Source: Gemmatimonas sp. (GTDB lineage Bacteria; Gemmatimonadota; Gemmatimonadetes; Gemmatimonadales; Gemmatimonadaceae). From it: DNA of 35,108 nt. The first letter of the stretch is position 1, and each line of letters starts with the position of its first letter. Below, one piece after another: positions 26,464-35,108 of this stretch. The notes beneath the pieces were generated by a model, which was not told the DNA's origin, ran no database searches, and saw only the letters and a list, made by a program, of their open reading frames with translations. A program made the position numbers and the translations under genes. The stretch spans positions 1 to 35,108 of the forward strand of contig PNKF01000006.1 of NCBI GenBank assembly GCA_013822285.1, in the 5' to 3' direction.

Positions 26464-26826
26464 CTAAGCGCGCGCGACCACGATCGGTGGACGCAATTGA
26501 TTGGCGCGATCAGCGCTCGCGAGCTTCTCGGCCGGCGGCCGGAGTGGAGCGTCTTTAATGAGCCGCGCTCGATTGTCCAACTCGGTCGCGTCGAGCGCGG
26601 CTGTTGCATGCGCGTGCATGCAATGGCAGACATGCAGGGCGTGGTCCCGGCTCTCCGCAGGTGCCGGCGGAGCGTGAGGAACCGGCGAATCGAGAACCAC
26701 GCTGATCGAGCTGCGACTATCACGCTGTCCGTCGCCGTCATGTGCTTCGGCGATGACCGGCTCGACGAAACTCGCGAGCAGAACCCCGATCACGAGCCAC
26801 GCTGCGATGCGGCGGTACCGGAGCAT
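26464..26826 (-). CDS. Small exported Cys/His-rich protein at the head of the czc operon (CzcI-like position)
   Basis: MLRYRRIAAWLVIGVLLASFVEPVIAEAHDGDGQRDSRSSISVVLDSPVPHAPPAPAESRDHALHVCHCMHAHATAALDATELDNRARLIKD...; signal peptide and HALHVCHCMHAHA cluster; in frame inside the spurious long ORF 26464..28608. Confidence 0.7.
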   Translation of the reverse strand: MLRYRRIAAWLVIGVLLASFVEPVIAEAHDGDGQRDSRSSISVVLDSPVPHAPPAPAESRDHALHVCHCMHAHATAALDATELDNRARLIKDAPLRPPAEKLASADRANQLRPPIVVARA

Positions 26827-26989
26827 CCATCCCCGCCGACGCGCGCCGTCTTGAACCCGGCTCGTCGGGAGATCATCAGAAGGGCGGTGAGTGCGGCTCG
26901 GCATCCTGCTACGAAGTCCACCCCTGCCCGCACCCACAAACAACCGACGGCTGCCGCACGGTGTCCTCGCCAGACGGACGCAGGCGTCG

Positions 26990-27018
26990 GCGACATCATA
27001 GGTGGTTCGGGATATATT
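26990..27018 (+). promoter_or_regulatory. Candidate promoter of the helicase gene: GCGACA-N17-TATATT
   Basis: -35-like GCGACA 26990-26995, -10 TATATT 27013-27018, 9 bp before the ATG (very short leader). Confidence 0.45.
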
Positions 27019-27027
27019 CAGGGTCCC

Positions 27028-29121
27028 ATGAGCAGCGACCCCCGCCTCTACCCGCCCCGCGAGCGGACCGTCGAGCCGAAGCGCCCGGTGGACTTCGCCG
27101 CTGAACTGAACGAGGCGCAGCACAAGGCCGCCACGCACCCCGATGGCCCGTTGCTCATCGTCGCCGGCGCGGGCACCGGCAAGACCCGCACGCTCGTTTA
27201 CCGCGTCGCGCATCTGATCGAACGCGGCGTCCCGCCGCAGCGCATCCTGCTCCTCACCTTCACGCGCCGCTCCGCGCAGGAAATGCTCGCGCGCGCCGAG
27301 CGGTTGGTGGGGCAGACGAGCCGCGGCGTCCACGGCGGCACCTTCCACGGCACCGCGCATCGCCTCCTGCGTCGCTTCGGTCCCGAGGTCGGGCTCGCCG
27401 CCGATTTCACGATCCTCGACCAAGGCGACTCGGAGGATCTCATGCAGATCTCCCGCGCCGCCCTCGGACTCGGCGACAAGACCAAGCGCTTCCCGAAGAA
27501 GGAGACGTTGCACCACGTCTATTCGCGGCACGTCAACACGGACATCCCCGTCGGAGCGATCCTGCGCGACGAGTATCCGCGCTTCGTGGAGTTCGAGGAC
27601 GACTTCGCGCGCGTCTTCGCGGACTTCACCGCACGCAAGCAGGATCGCGGCCTCCTCGACTACGACGATCTCCTGCTCTACTGGGCGCTGATGCTCGAGG
27701 CGGTGCCCGCCGTCGCCGACAAGGTCGCCGGCCTCTACGACCACATCCTCGTGGACGAGTACCAGGATACGAACGTCCTGCAGGCGCGCATCCTCAAGGG
27801 GATGTGCCGCATGCATCGCAACATCACGGTCGTCGGCGATGACGCGCAGAGCATCTATGCCTTCCGCGGCGCGACGATCCGCAACATCCTCGATTTCCCG
27901 CGCGAGTACCATGGCGCCAAGACAGTCACGCTCGAGGAGAACTACCGCTCGACCCAGCCGATCCTCGACGCCACGAACCTGCTGATCTCCCGCGCCGAGG
28001 AGCGCTTCTCGAAGGATCTCTACTCCAAGCGCACCGGAGGCGAGAAGCCCTGGCTCGTCACGGCGCAGGACGAGAACCAGCAGACGCGCTTCGTGGTGGA
28101 CCGCATCCTCGAACTGCACGAGGAAGACATCCCCCTGCGCGAGATGGCGGTGCTCTTTCGCGCCGGCTACATGAGCGCCGATCTCGAGATCGAACTCACC
28201 GCGCGCAACATCCCTTTCGATAAGTGGGGCGGGATCAAGTTCCTCGAGGCGGCGCACGTGAAGGACGTGCTCGCCTTCCTGCGCGTGCTCGAGAATCCTC
28301 GTGACGAGGTCAGCTGGTATCGCCTGCTGCTCCTGATGCCCGGCATCGGCGAGGTCACCGCGCGCAACGCGGTGCAATCCATGGCCGATCTCGCCTGGTC
28401 GCACGACTCGTTCGGGCGTTTCACTCCGCCACCTCGTGCGAAGGAGGCGCACGGCGCACTCGTGCGCCTCCTCGCCGACCTTCGGACCCGCTCCGGCGGC
28501 GATGAGTCGCGCGTCGCCTACGAAATCGCCCGCGTGCGCGCGATGTACGACGACATCCTCCGCGAGCGGTATGACCGCGTGGATCCGCGGCTCAGTGACC
28601 TCGACCAACTGCAGACGATCGCCGGTGGCTACCCCGACCGTGCGACCTTCCTCTCCGCGCTCGCGCTCGAGCCCCCCTCGTCAACGAGCGATCTCGGTTT
28701 CGGCGGTGAGTCGGAGGACGACACGCTCGTGCTCTCCACCGCCCACAGCGCGAAGGGGCGCGAGTGGGATGCGGTCTTCCTCATCTGGGCCGTGGATGGA
28801 TGGTTCCCGATGGCACGCGCGCTCGGCAGCGACGACGAGATCGAGGAGGAGCGCCGCCTGATGTACGTCGCGATGACCCGCGCGCGGAACCATCTCGCGG
28901 TGAGCTATCCGCTCAACGTGTACGACACGCGGCGCGGCGCGGACTACTCGATGGACCAGCTCTCGCGCTTTCTTGATCGCGGCGTGCGGCGTGCCTTCCA
29001 GCGGGTCACGCTCGAGACGCCCACCGATGCGGCGATCGACCCCGAGGCGCCGGCGAAGGCCCCCGAGGTCGATCTCAAGGCACTGCTCAAGAACCGCTTC
29101 GCGCCGCCGCCGGCGCCGTAA
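27028..29121 (+). CDS. UvrD/PcrA-type ATP-dependent DNA helicase
   Basis: LNEAQHKAATHPDGPLLIVAGAGTGKTRTLVYRVAHLIERGVPPQRILLLTFTRRSAQEML; VDEYQDTN; VGDDAQSIYAFRGA; ENYRSTQPILDATN; STAHSAKGREWDAVFLI; EERRLMYVAMTRARNHL. Confidence 0.95.
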   Translation: MSSDPRLYPPRERTVEPKRPVDFAAELNEAQHKAATHPDGPLLIVAGAGTGKTRTLVYRVAHLIERGVPPQRILLLTFTRRSAQEMLARAERLVGQTSRGVHGGTFHGTAHRLLRRFGPEVGLAADFTILDQGDSEDLMQISRAALGLGDKTKRFPKKETLHHVYSRHVNTDIPVGAILRDEYPRFVEFEDDFARVFADFTARKQDRGLLDYDDLLLYWALMLEAVPAVADKVAGLYDHILVDEYQDTNVLQARILKGMCRMHRNITVVGDDAQSIYAFRGATIRNILDFPREYHGAKTVTLEENYRSTQPILDATNLLISRAEERFSKDLYSKRTGGEKPWLVTAQDENQQTRFVVDRILELHEEDIPLREMAVLFRAGYMSADLEIELTARNIPFDKWGGIKFLEAAHVKDVLAFLRVLENPRDEVSWYRLLLLMPGIGEVTARNAVQSMADLAWSHDSFGRFTPPPRAKEAHGALVRLLADLRTRSGGDESRVAYEIARVRAMYDDILRERYDRVDPRLSDLDQLQTIAGGYPDRATFLSALALEPPSSTSDLGFGGESEDDTLVLSTAHSAKGREWDAVFLIWAVDGWFPMARALGSDDEIEEERRLMYVAMTRARNHLAVSYPLNVYDTRRGADYSMDQLSRFLDRGVRRAFQRVTLETPTDAAIDPEAPAKAPEVDLKALLKNRFAPPPAP

Positions 29122-29142
29122 CAGACGTTACGGCGCCGGCGG
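29107..29142. terminator. Perfect 16-bp inverted repeat containing the stop codons of both convergent genes; probable bidirectional terminator
   Basis: CCGCCGGCGCCGTAAC-AGAC-GTTACGGCGCCGGCGG; TAA of the helicase at 29119-29121 and TAA of the minus-strand gene at 29130-29128. Confidence 0.7.
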
Positions 29143-31245
29143 GTAGATCGTGACCGTCGTCGGCCGAATCGTGATGGGCACCGGCGCCCCGGCGGCATTC
29201 GTCGCCGAATGGACGATCGCGGTGATGACCGTCTCCACCGTCGTGGTGGGCGGCAACGCCTTCAGGATCACGCCACCGAGATCGAAAGTCGCCGTCGTCG
29301 CGAAGGGCGTGGAGCCGGTGAAGCGGATGATGCCCGCCGCCACCTGCGAGTCATCCACGGTGACGACTGCTGCGGTGTTCGTACTGTCGCGCCAGAACCA
29401 AGGGTTCTGCCCCTCATACGAGAATCGCGCGGGATCCCAGGTGAAGCTGACATCGAGCGCCGCAACATTGGCGCCCCCGCGGTTCGAGAGATCGAACTGG
29501 AACGAGGGGCCGAAGACCTGCCCAGAGAACAAGTTGAAGAGCGGCGTCTGGCCCACGAGCAGCCGAATCCCGGGCGGCGGGGCCGCGACGTCGAATGATG
29601 CTGAGAACGCGTTGGGAGCAGTCGCCGTACTGAAGACGAGATTCACTCCGTTCGCCGCGCCATCGATCGCGAGATTCGTGAAGGTCGCGAGACCGTTGAC
29701 AGCGGCCACCGAGCGCGTGCCAAGCAAGGTGCCCGAGCCCTGCAGATCCGCCGCGATCAGCGGCGAGCCGCCGATTAATCGGATCCCCGCATGGTCGCGG
29801 ACCTCGACCACGGGTTGCGTCGTGAACGCCACGCCCGACACGGCCCCCGCGGGCTGCGTCAGCACGACGAGCGACGCGGCCTCCTGCGTGATCGTGATTG
29901 CGTCGGTGGTGTCGGGCTTGAGGGTCCCCGACGATGCAACGATGCGAAACGTCCCCGGGCCATTGATACGCTGGCCCTGGAAGATCACGCCGCCGAGCAC
30001 CGCGAGATCCGTCGTCGTGCCGTTGAGCGTGCCTGAGCTCCCCAGCAGCGAGAGCGTCACCTGCTGCGTCTCCTCCGCGCGCGCGCCGAACTCGTCCACC
30101 AACTCCACGGTGATCGCGGCCGGAAGAATCACGCCGGAGAGCCCCGTGGTCGGCGCCGAGTTGATGCGTACTGCGACGGCGGGCTGCACCGCGACGGCAG
30201 AGAACTGTACGCTCAGCGGGGAGCCGAGCAGACGGGCGCGCAGGAAGTAAGTCCCCTTGGTCGGCCCCGCGATCCAATCACCGGGAAGATTCGCGCGCCC
30301 TTGAATGTCCGTGAGCGCGATCGTGTCGCCGATGATCGATCCGGTCACGCCTTCGGTGCTGAACTCGATGCTCGCGCCCGGCACCGGATTCCCTGCCGCA
30401 TCACGCGCGATGACGCCGATGCCGGGAACGGACTCGCCGACCTCCACGCGACGCGAGGCGCCTTCCGCGTCCACCAGTTGCGCCGCATCGCCCGGCACCA
30501 CGACCACGAAGGTCCCTGGCCCAGCGAGCGGCGCGATGACGACGCTACGCGCGATGTCCACGCTGCTCGCCGCGATCCCTTCGAGGTCGCCGCCGGGCAG
30601 TACGCGGAAGAGCCGGAGCCCGGGCCGCTTCGCGGCGGGAATCGCCGCGAGATTCACGCGCACTTCCACGCTCACGGCCCCTGCGAACACGGCGCTCGCC
30701 GGTCCCACCGCAAAGGCCGTCGACGTGAGGACGCGCGCGTCATCGGCCTCGAGTACCGCGGGGCCCACGGTGAGGGTGCCCGTCGTCGTCGCGCCCGGGG
30801 CGATCGTGATGGAAAGTGCATTGTCCAGCAGCGACGTCGTCACAGGCGCCGGCGCCGTGGGCGCGGGCACGGGCACAGGCAGGCGCACCGCGATGCCGAC
30901 TGCGGCGCTCTCGCCCCCCGCCGATGCGGAAATGGCCACCACACCGGGCGACACCGCCGTGATGACACCGGCCGAGGAGACGCTCGCGACCGACGGATTG
31001 GTGGAGCGCCAGCTGATCTTGCGCTCCAGCGCCGCCCCCGCCGCGTCGCGCGCCACCGCCGAAAGCGGCGTGATCGCACCCACCGGCAACATGTTCTCGA
31101 CCGGGACCCCAGTGACGGAGATCTCGGCGACCGCCGTACGGGGCTCAGTCGGCCCGCCATCGCAGCTCGCCAGCAGACTGACCGTCGCGCCGACGGTCGC
31201 GAGCGAGGACCACAGCGCCCGTTTCACCTTCCGCTCGTGCACCAT
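29128..31245 (-). CDS. Secreted lipoprotein with Ig-like (BIG2-type) domains and a C-terminal cohesin-like domain
   Basis: Lipobox LLASC; ISVTGVPVENMLPVGAITPLSAVARDAAGAALERKISWRSTNPSVASVSSAGVITAVSPGVVAISASAGG (BIG2); C-terminal FQFDLSNRGGANVAALDVSFTWDPARFSYEGQNP...GIIRFTGSTPFATTATFDLGGVILKAL. Confidence 0.8.
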   Translation of the reverse strand: MVHERKVKRALWSSLATVGATVSLLASCDGGPTEPRTAVAEISVTGVPVENMLPVGAITPLSAVARDAAGAALERKISWRSTNPSVASVSSAGVITAVSPGVVAISASAGGESAAVGIAVRLPVPVPAPTAPAPVTTSLLDNALSITIAPGATTTGTLTVGPAVLEADDARVLTSTAFAVGPASAVFAGAVSVEVRVNLAAIPAAKRPGLRLFRVLPGGDLEGIAASSVDIARSVVIAPLAGPGTFVVVVPGDAAQLVDAEGASRRVEVGESVPGIGVIARDAAGNPVPGASIEFSTEGVTGSIIGDTIALTDIQGRANLPGDWIAGPTKGTYFLRARLLGSPLSVQFSAVAVQPAVAVRINSAPTTGLSGVILPAAITVELVDEFGARAEETQQVTLSLLGSSGTLNGTTTDLAVLGGVIFQGQRINGPGTFRIVASSGTLKPDTTDAITITQEAASLVVLTQPAGAVSGVAFTTQPVVEVRDHAGIRLIGGSPLIAADLQGSGTLLGTRSVAAVNGLATFTNLAIDGAANGVNLVFSTATAPNAFSASFDVAAPPPGIRLLVGQTPLFNLFSGQVFGPSFQFDLSNRGGANVAALDVSFTWDPARFSYEGQNPWFWRDSTNTAAVVTVDDSQVAAGIIRFTGSTPFATTATFDLGGVILKALPPTTTVETVITAIVHSATNAAGAPVPITIRPTTVTIYPPAP

Positions 31246-31739
31246 CAGCGCTCGTCCGCCGTCGGCCCGTACAGGCCCGGCACAGGGATGTCGAGCAGCC
31301 TGAGGTACACCGTCAACTGCGCGCGATGATGAATCAGGTGATTCATCACGAAGCTGCGCAGCACCACCGGTCGCGGCCGCGTGAACATCACGTGGGTCCC
31401 GTTCTTGAGCGTCCAGGATCGCAGCATCGCCTCATCGCTCATCGCCGCGATGGCGGCGCGACCACGCGCGCTCCATTCGTCGTGCTGCGCAACAAGCGCG
31501 GCGGTGGTGGCGGGAGCCGCCGGCATCTTGGCCGTGGCAAAGTCAAAGACTTCATCGCCGCAGGTCACTTCCGCCCACATCCCCATCGTCGCCACGTGGG
31601 AGCCGAGCTTCCCCAGTGTCATGCTCTTGGCATGCGGCGCCCACCCATGCTGCGCGTCCGGAATGCGCTCGAGCACCTTGCGCGTTCCGACCATCTCCTG
31701 GTCCCACTCGGCGAGCAGGGCTTCGTTCAACGCCATCAT
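31245..31739 (-). CDS. DinB-family protein
   Basis: MALNEALLAEWDQEMVGTRKVLERIPDAQHGWAPHAKSMTLGKLGSHVATMGMWAEVTCG...RSFVMNHLIHHRAQLTVYLRLLDIPVPGLYGPTADE; conserved metal-site His pattern. TGATG overlap with the next gene. Confidence 0.93.
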   Translation of the reverse strand: MMALNEALLAEWDQEMVGTRKVLERIPDAQHGWAPHAKSMTLGKLGSHVATMGMWAEVTCGDEVFDFATAKMPAAPATTAALVAQHDEWSARGRAAIAAMSDEAMLRSWTLKNGTHVMFTRPRPVVLRSFVMNHLIHHRAQLTVYLRLLDIPVPGLYGPTADER

Positions 31740-32806
31740 TTGCTCCGGTTCATGTGTCGAGTCACGAGCGTGTCGATGGTGCCCGCGAGATTCTCTCCGG
31801 AGTCTCGATACGCGGCCTCGAACGCGTCAAGGTCCGTGAGGTAAATTCCGCGCGCCAGTAACGCCGCATTATCCAGGCGCACGCGTTCCGCGTACAGCGG
31901 CGAGATGGTGCGCCAGCGCGGCGCCAGCGAGTCCACGAGCGTCCGGCGCGCCACCGCATAGATGGAGTCGCGGAGCGCCAGACGACGGGGCCGCGCCGCC
32001 TCCCCGGGCGCGCCGGCGAACGCGGCATCGAGCGCGCGATAGAGCTGCCCCCAGAACGCCGCGAGCGCCCGCTCGTCCGCCCACTCCGCCGCGGCCTGGT
32101 TGGCGCGCACCGTGTCACCGCGGGCGCGAAAAAATCGCTCCGCCCCACGCGCGCCGACGAAGTTCGCGAAGCTCTCGTTGAAGGGCGCGTCGCTCGCCGC
32201 GTAGTACCGGTTGTGCGTCAGCTCGTGGATGACGGTGTTCACGAGTTGCACGGAGTCCTGCGCGGCGGTCGTGGAGAGGAGGGGATCGTTGAACCAACCC
32301 AGCGTCGAGAACGCCGAGGCCGGGCGCAGATACGTGTCGAAACCATCCGCGACCAGCGTCGATTCGGCACGCAGCGCATCCTCGACCCTGAAGAATCCCT
32401 TGTACGGCAATCGGCCCACCAACGGGAAGCGCCAGAGCACGGGCTCCAACGCATCGCGACGCGCGCCGGAGAGCACGAGCACGAGCGTATCGCTGCGCAG
32501 CTGCGTGAATTGCGTGAACACCTGCTTGGCCGGGAGGCCGAGAGAGTCCTCGGCGAAGCGCCGGGCCTCGAGCACCAGTTGCAGCCGACCGCGCAGCGCC
32601 GCCGGCGTCGTCGAATCCCCTGCCACTTCGGCAATCGGCCGCCGCGCCCAGAGGATCTTCGCCTCCTCCCATCCCGCGCGGGCGAGATAGCGTCCAAGCG
32701 GCGTGACGGCGAGCCAAAGCCCCGCGAGCAGGATGAGGCCGCCAAGGCCCGTCAAGGCCCAGCGCCCCCAGCGTCGCGGCGATTTCCCCTCTGGACCACC
32801 ACTCAC
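31736..32806 (-). CDS. Predicted aminopeptidase (HExxH membrane-anchored type)
   Basis: ORF 31736..32845; better start GTG at ~32806 after GAGGGGGA. Contains AKQVFTQFTQLRSDTLVLVLSGARRDALEP, TLGWFNDPLLSTTAAQDSVQLVNTVIHELTHNRYYAASDAPFNESFANFVGARGAERFF. Confidence 0.85.
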   Translation of the reverse strand: MSGGPEGKSPRRWGRWALTGLGGLILLAGLWLAVTPLGRYLARAGWEEAKILWARRPIAEVAGDSTTPAALRGRLQLVLEARRFAEDSLGLPAKQVFTQFTQLRSDTLVLVLSGARRDALEPVLWRFPLVGRLPYKGFFRVEDALRAESTLVADGFDTYLRPASAFSTLGWFNDPLLSTTAAQDSVQLVNTVIHELTHNRYYAASDAPFNESFANFVGARGAERFFRARGDTVRANQAAAEWADERALAAFWGQLYRALDAAFAGAPGEAARPRRLALRDSIYAVARRTLVDSLAPRWRTISPLYAERVRLDNAALLARGIYLTDLDAFEAAYRDSGENLAGTIDTLVTRHMNRSK

Positions 32807-32838
32807 GGTTCCCCCTCGGCGGCTATCTTTCACACCCG

Positions 32839-35108
32839 ATGTCATTCGTCCATCTCCACTGCCATTCCGAATATTCGCTCCTCGATGGCGCGAACCGGAT
32901 CGATGATCTGATCAAGCGGGCTCAGGAGTTCGAGCAGCCCGCCCTCGCGATCACCGATCACGGCAACATGCACGCGGCCTGGGAGTTCCAGGAGCAGGCG
33001 AAGAAGGCCGGAATCAAGCCGATCCTCGGGATGGAGGCCTACGTCGCCCCCGGGGACCGCCGCGTGCGCACCCGCGCCGCCCAAGGGGAGAAGAACTATT
33101 TCCACCTCGTCCTCCTCGCGCGCGACATCACGGGCTACAAGAATCTCGTCAAGCTCACCTCCCTGGGCTACACCGAGGGATTCTACGGGAAGCCGCGCCT
33201 CGACCGCGAACTCCTCGCCCGCTACAGCGAAGGACTGATCGTCTCGTCGGCCTGCATGGCCGGCGAGGTCGCGCAGCACCTCCTCGAGGATCGCTACGAC
33301 CAGGCGATGGCCACCGCCGCGTGGTACGCCGAGGTCTTCAAGGACCGGTACTACCTTGAGGTGCAGGCCCACGAGGCGGGCGAGCAGAAGAAGCTCAACG
33401 ACCTCGTCTTCAAGCTCGCGAAGGACATGTCGCTGCCGGTCGTCGCCACCAACGACGCCCACTTCCTCAAGGCCGAGGACCACGCGGCGCACGACGTGCT
33501 CCTCTGCATCGGCCTCAAGAAGGACCGGCTCGACGCCGACCGCATGCGCTACGACCGCGGGCTCTACTTCAAGAGCGCCCCCGAGATCAGCGCGCACTTC
33601 AAGGGACGTTCCGACGTCCTCGAGAACACGCTCAGGATCGCGGACGAAGTCAACGTCGTCTTCGACAAGAAGTACTTCGTTCCCTCCTTCCCGCTCCCCA
33701 CCGGCGTGAAGAGCGAGAACGAACTCCTCGTGAAGCTCTCGACCGATGGCGCCAAGAAGCGCTACGGCGACCCGCTCCCCAAGGAAGTGCAGGAACGGCT
33801 CGACTACGAGCTGGGCGTCATCACGAAGACCGGGTACGCGGGCTACTTCCTCATCACCGCGGATTTCATCCAGGCGGCGCGCGACCGCGGCATCCCCGTG
33901 GGACCGGGGCGCGGCTCCGCGGCGGGCTCGCTCGTGGCGTACGCCACCGGCATCACGAACGTCTGCCCCCTCAAGTTCGACCTCCTCTTCGAACGCTTCC
34001 TGAATCCGGAACGCGTCTCGATGCCCGACATCGACGTGGACTTCTGCGAAGAGCGGCGCGGCGAGGTCATCGAGTACGTGCGCGACAAGTACGGCCGCGA
34101 CTCAGTGGGGCAGATCATTACCTTCGGGACCCTCAAGTCGCGCGCCTGCATCAAGGACGTCGGCCGCGTGCTGGGCTTCTCCCCCGCCGAGACGGACGCG
34201 ATCGCGAAGCTGATTCCCAACGCCCCGAACTTCTCGCTCACGGTGGCCGAGGCGATCGAGAAGGTGCCGGAAGTCCGCAAGCTCTACGAGCAGGACGACC
34301 GCCACTCGCAGCTCTTCGACTTCGCGATCTCGCTCGAAGGGCTCTCGCGCCACGCGGGGGTGCACGCCGCCGGTATCGTCATCGCGCCGGGCCCGCTCGA
34401 CGACTACGTCCCCATCTGCACCGCGGAGTCCAAGGGCTCCGGCGCCGATGGCGACGAGCGCGTGGTGGTCACGCAGTACGACATGATCGCGCTCGAGAAG
34501 GCCGGGATGCTCAAGATGGACTTCCTTGGCCTCACCACGCTCACGATCCTCACGGACGCGGTGAAGGCGATCGAGACGCGGCGCGGTGTCGCGATCGACC
34601 TCGACTCGCTCCCGCTCGACGACGAAGCCACGTATCGCCAGCTGCGAGCCGGTCGCACGGCGGGCGTCTTCCAGTTCGAATCGCCCCTCGCCACCGACAT
34701 GGTGCGCGCGATGCGCGCCGACCGCTTCGACGATCTTGTCGCGTCCAACGCGCTCATGCGTCCCGGCCCGCTCGACGCCGGCATGCACAAGGTCTACCAG
34801 CGTCGCAAGAAGGGCGAGGAGCCGGTCACCTACCAGCTCCCCGAGCTGGAGGAGATCCTCGCCCCCACCTACGGCGTCATCACCTATCAGGAACAGGTGA
34901 TGCGCATCGCGCAGCGGCTCGCGGGCATCTCGCTCGCTGAAGCCGACGTCCTGCGAAAGGCCGTGGGCAAGAAGGACGCCGAGCTGATCAAGAAGGAGCT
35001 CGGCAAGTTCTCCGAGAAGGCCATCGCCAAGGGCTTCCCGCCCAAGGTGATCGAGGACATCTCCGCGCAGATCGAGACCTTCGGCCGCTACGGCTTCAAC
35101 AAGTCGCA
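32839..35108 (+). CDS. dnaE: DNA polymerase III alpha subunit (C-terminus runs off the right edge)
   Basis: MSFVHLHCHSEYSLLDGANRIDDLIKRAQEFEQPALAITDHGNMHAAWEFQEQAKKAGIKPILGMEAYVAP...; GYFLITADFIQAARDRGIPVGPGRGSAAGSLVAYATGIT; PDIDVDFCEERRGEVIEYV. Missing from the ORF track because it has no stop in the window. Confidence 0.98.
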   Translation, partial: MSFVHLHCHSEYSLLDGANRIDDLIKRAQEFEQPALAITDHGNMHAAWEFQEQAKKAGIKPILGMEAYVAPGDRRVRTRAAQGEKNYFHLVLLARDITGYKNLVKLTSLGYTEGFYGKPRLDRELLARYSEGLIVSSACMAGEVAQHLLEDRYDQAMATAAWYAEVFKDRYYLEVQAHEAGEQKKLNDLVFKLAKDMSLPVVATNDAHFLKAEDHAAHDVLLCIGLKKDRLDADRMRYDRGLYFKSAPEISAHFKGRSDVLENTLRIADEVNVVFDKKYFVPSFPLPTGVKSENELLVKLSTDGAKKRYGDPLPKEVQERLDYELGVITKTGYAGYFLITADFIQAARDRGIPVGPGRGSAAGSLVAYATGITNVCPLKFDLLFERFLNPERVSMPDIDVDFCEERRGEVIEYVRDKYGRDSVGQIITFGTLKSRACIKDVGRVLGFSPAETDAIAKLIPNAPNFSLTVAEAIEKVPEVRKLYEQDDRHSQLFDFAISLEGLSRHAGVHAAGIVIAPGPLDDYVPICTAESKGSGADGDERVVVTQYDMIALEKAGMLKMDFLGLTTLTILTDAVKAIETRRGVAIDLDSLPLDDEATYRQLRAGRTAGVFQFESPLATDMVRAMRADRFDDLVASNALMRPGPLDAGMHKVYQRRKKGEEPVTYQLPELEEILAPTYGVITYQEQVMRIAQRLAGISLAEADVLRKAVGKKDAELIKKELGKFSEKAIAKGFPPKVIEDISAQIETFGRYGFNKS

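Noticed and set aside
26464-28608. 714-aa minus-strand ORF antisense to the helicase
   Set aside because: High-GC antisense open frame; only its last ~120 codons (26464-26826) look like a real exported protein. The plus-strand helicase has all family motifs.
1-35108. Integrase, transposase, tRNA or attachment sites that would mark the metal island as mobile
   Set aside because: None recognised within this window; mobility of the island cannot be supported from this sequence alone.

Overview
High-GC window, probably Gemmatimonadota-like (a low-confidence guess from protein style). Most of it is a metal-resistance island next to housekeeping genes. (1) Copper/silver block, ~1-16 kb: cusA(partial)-cusB-cusC on the minus strand; a minus-strand operon of multicopper oxidase (copA-type), CopB outer-membrane protein, a DUF4198-type protein and a CPH-motif CopB-type P1B ATPase; a divergent plus-strand operon of a His-rich NTF2/SnoaL-like exported protein, a BlaI/MecI/CopY-family repressor and an M56/BlaR1-type membrane protease; then copC-copD. 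(2) PepSY-TM protein plus a small membrane protein. (3) A minus-strand czc-type operon, ~18-26.8 kb: small Cys/His-rich exported protein, a frameshifted CzcC-like OMF, CzcB, CzcA and a P1B-4-type ATPase. (4) UvrD/PcrA-type helicase, Ig-like/cohesin-like lipoprotein, DinB, predicted aminopeptidase and dnaE (partial). The most interesting reading is a putative copper regulon: three matching inverted repeats (TTTAC-N5-GTAAA) lie on sigma70-like promoters of cusCBA, of the divergent copA/regulator operons, and of copCD. The local BlaI repressor and an M56 protease with a short Cys/His-rich tail in place of a beta-lactam sensor domain are the natural candidates for control. Start codons, binding sites and functions are read by eye; no database search was run.
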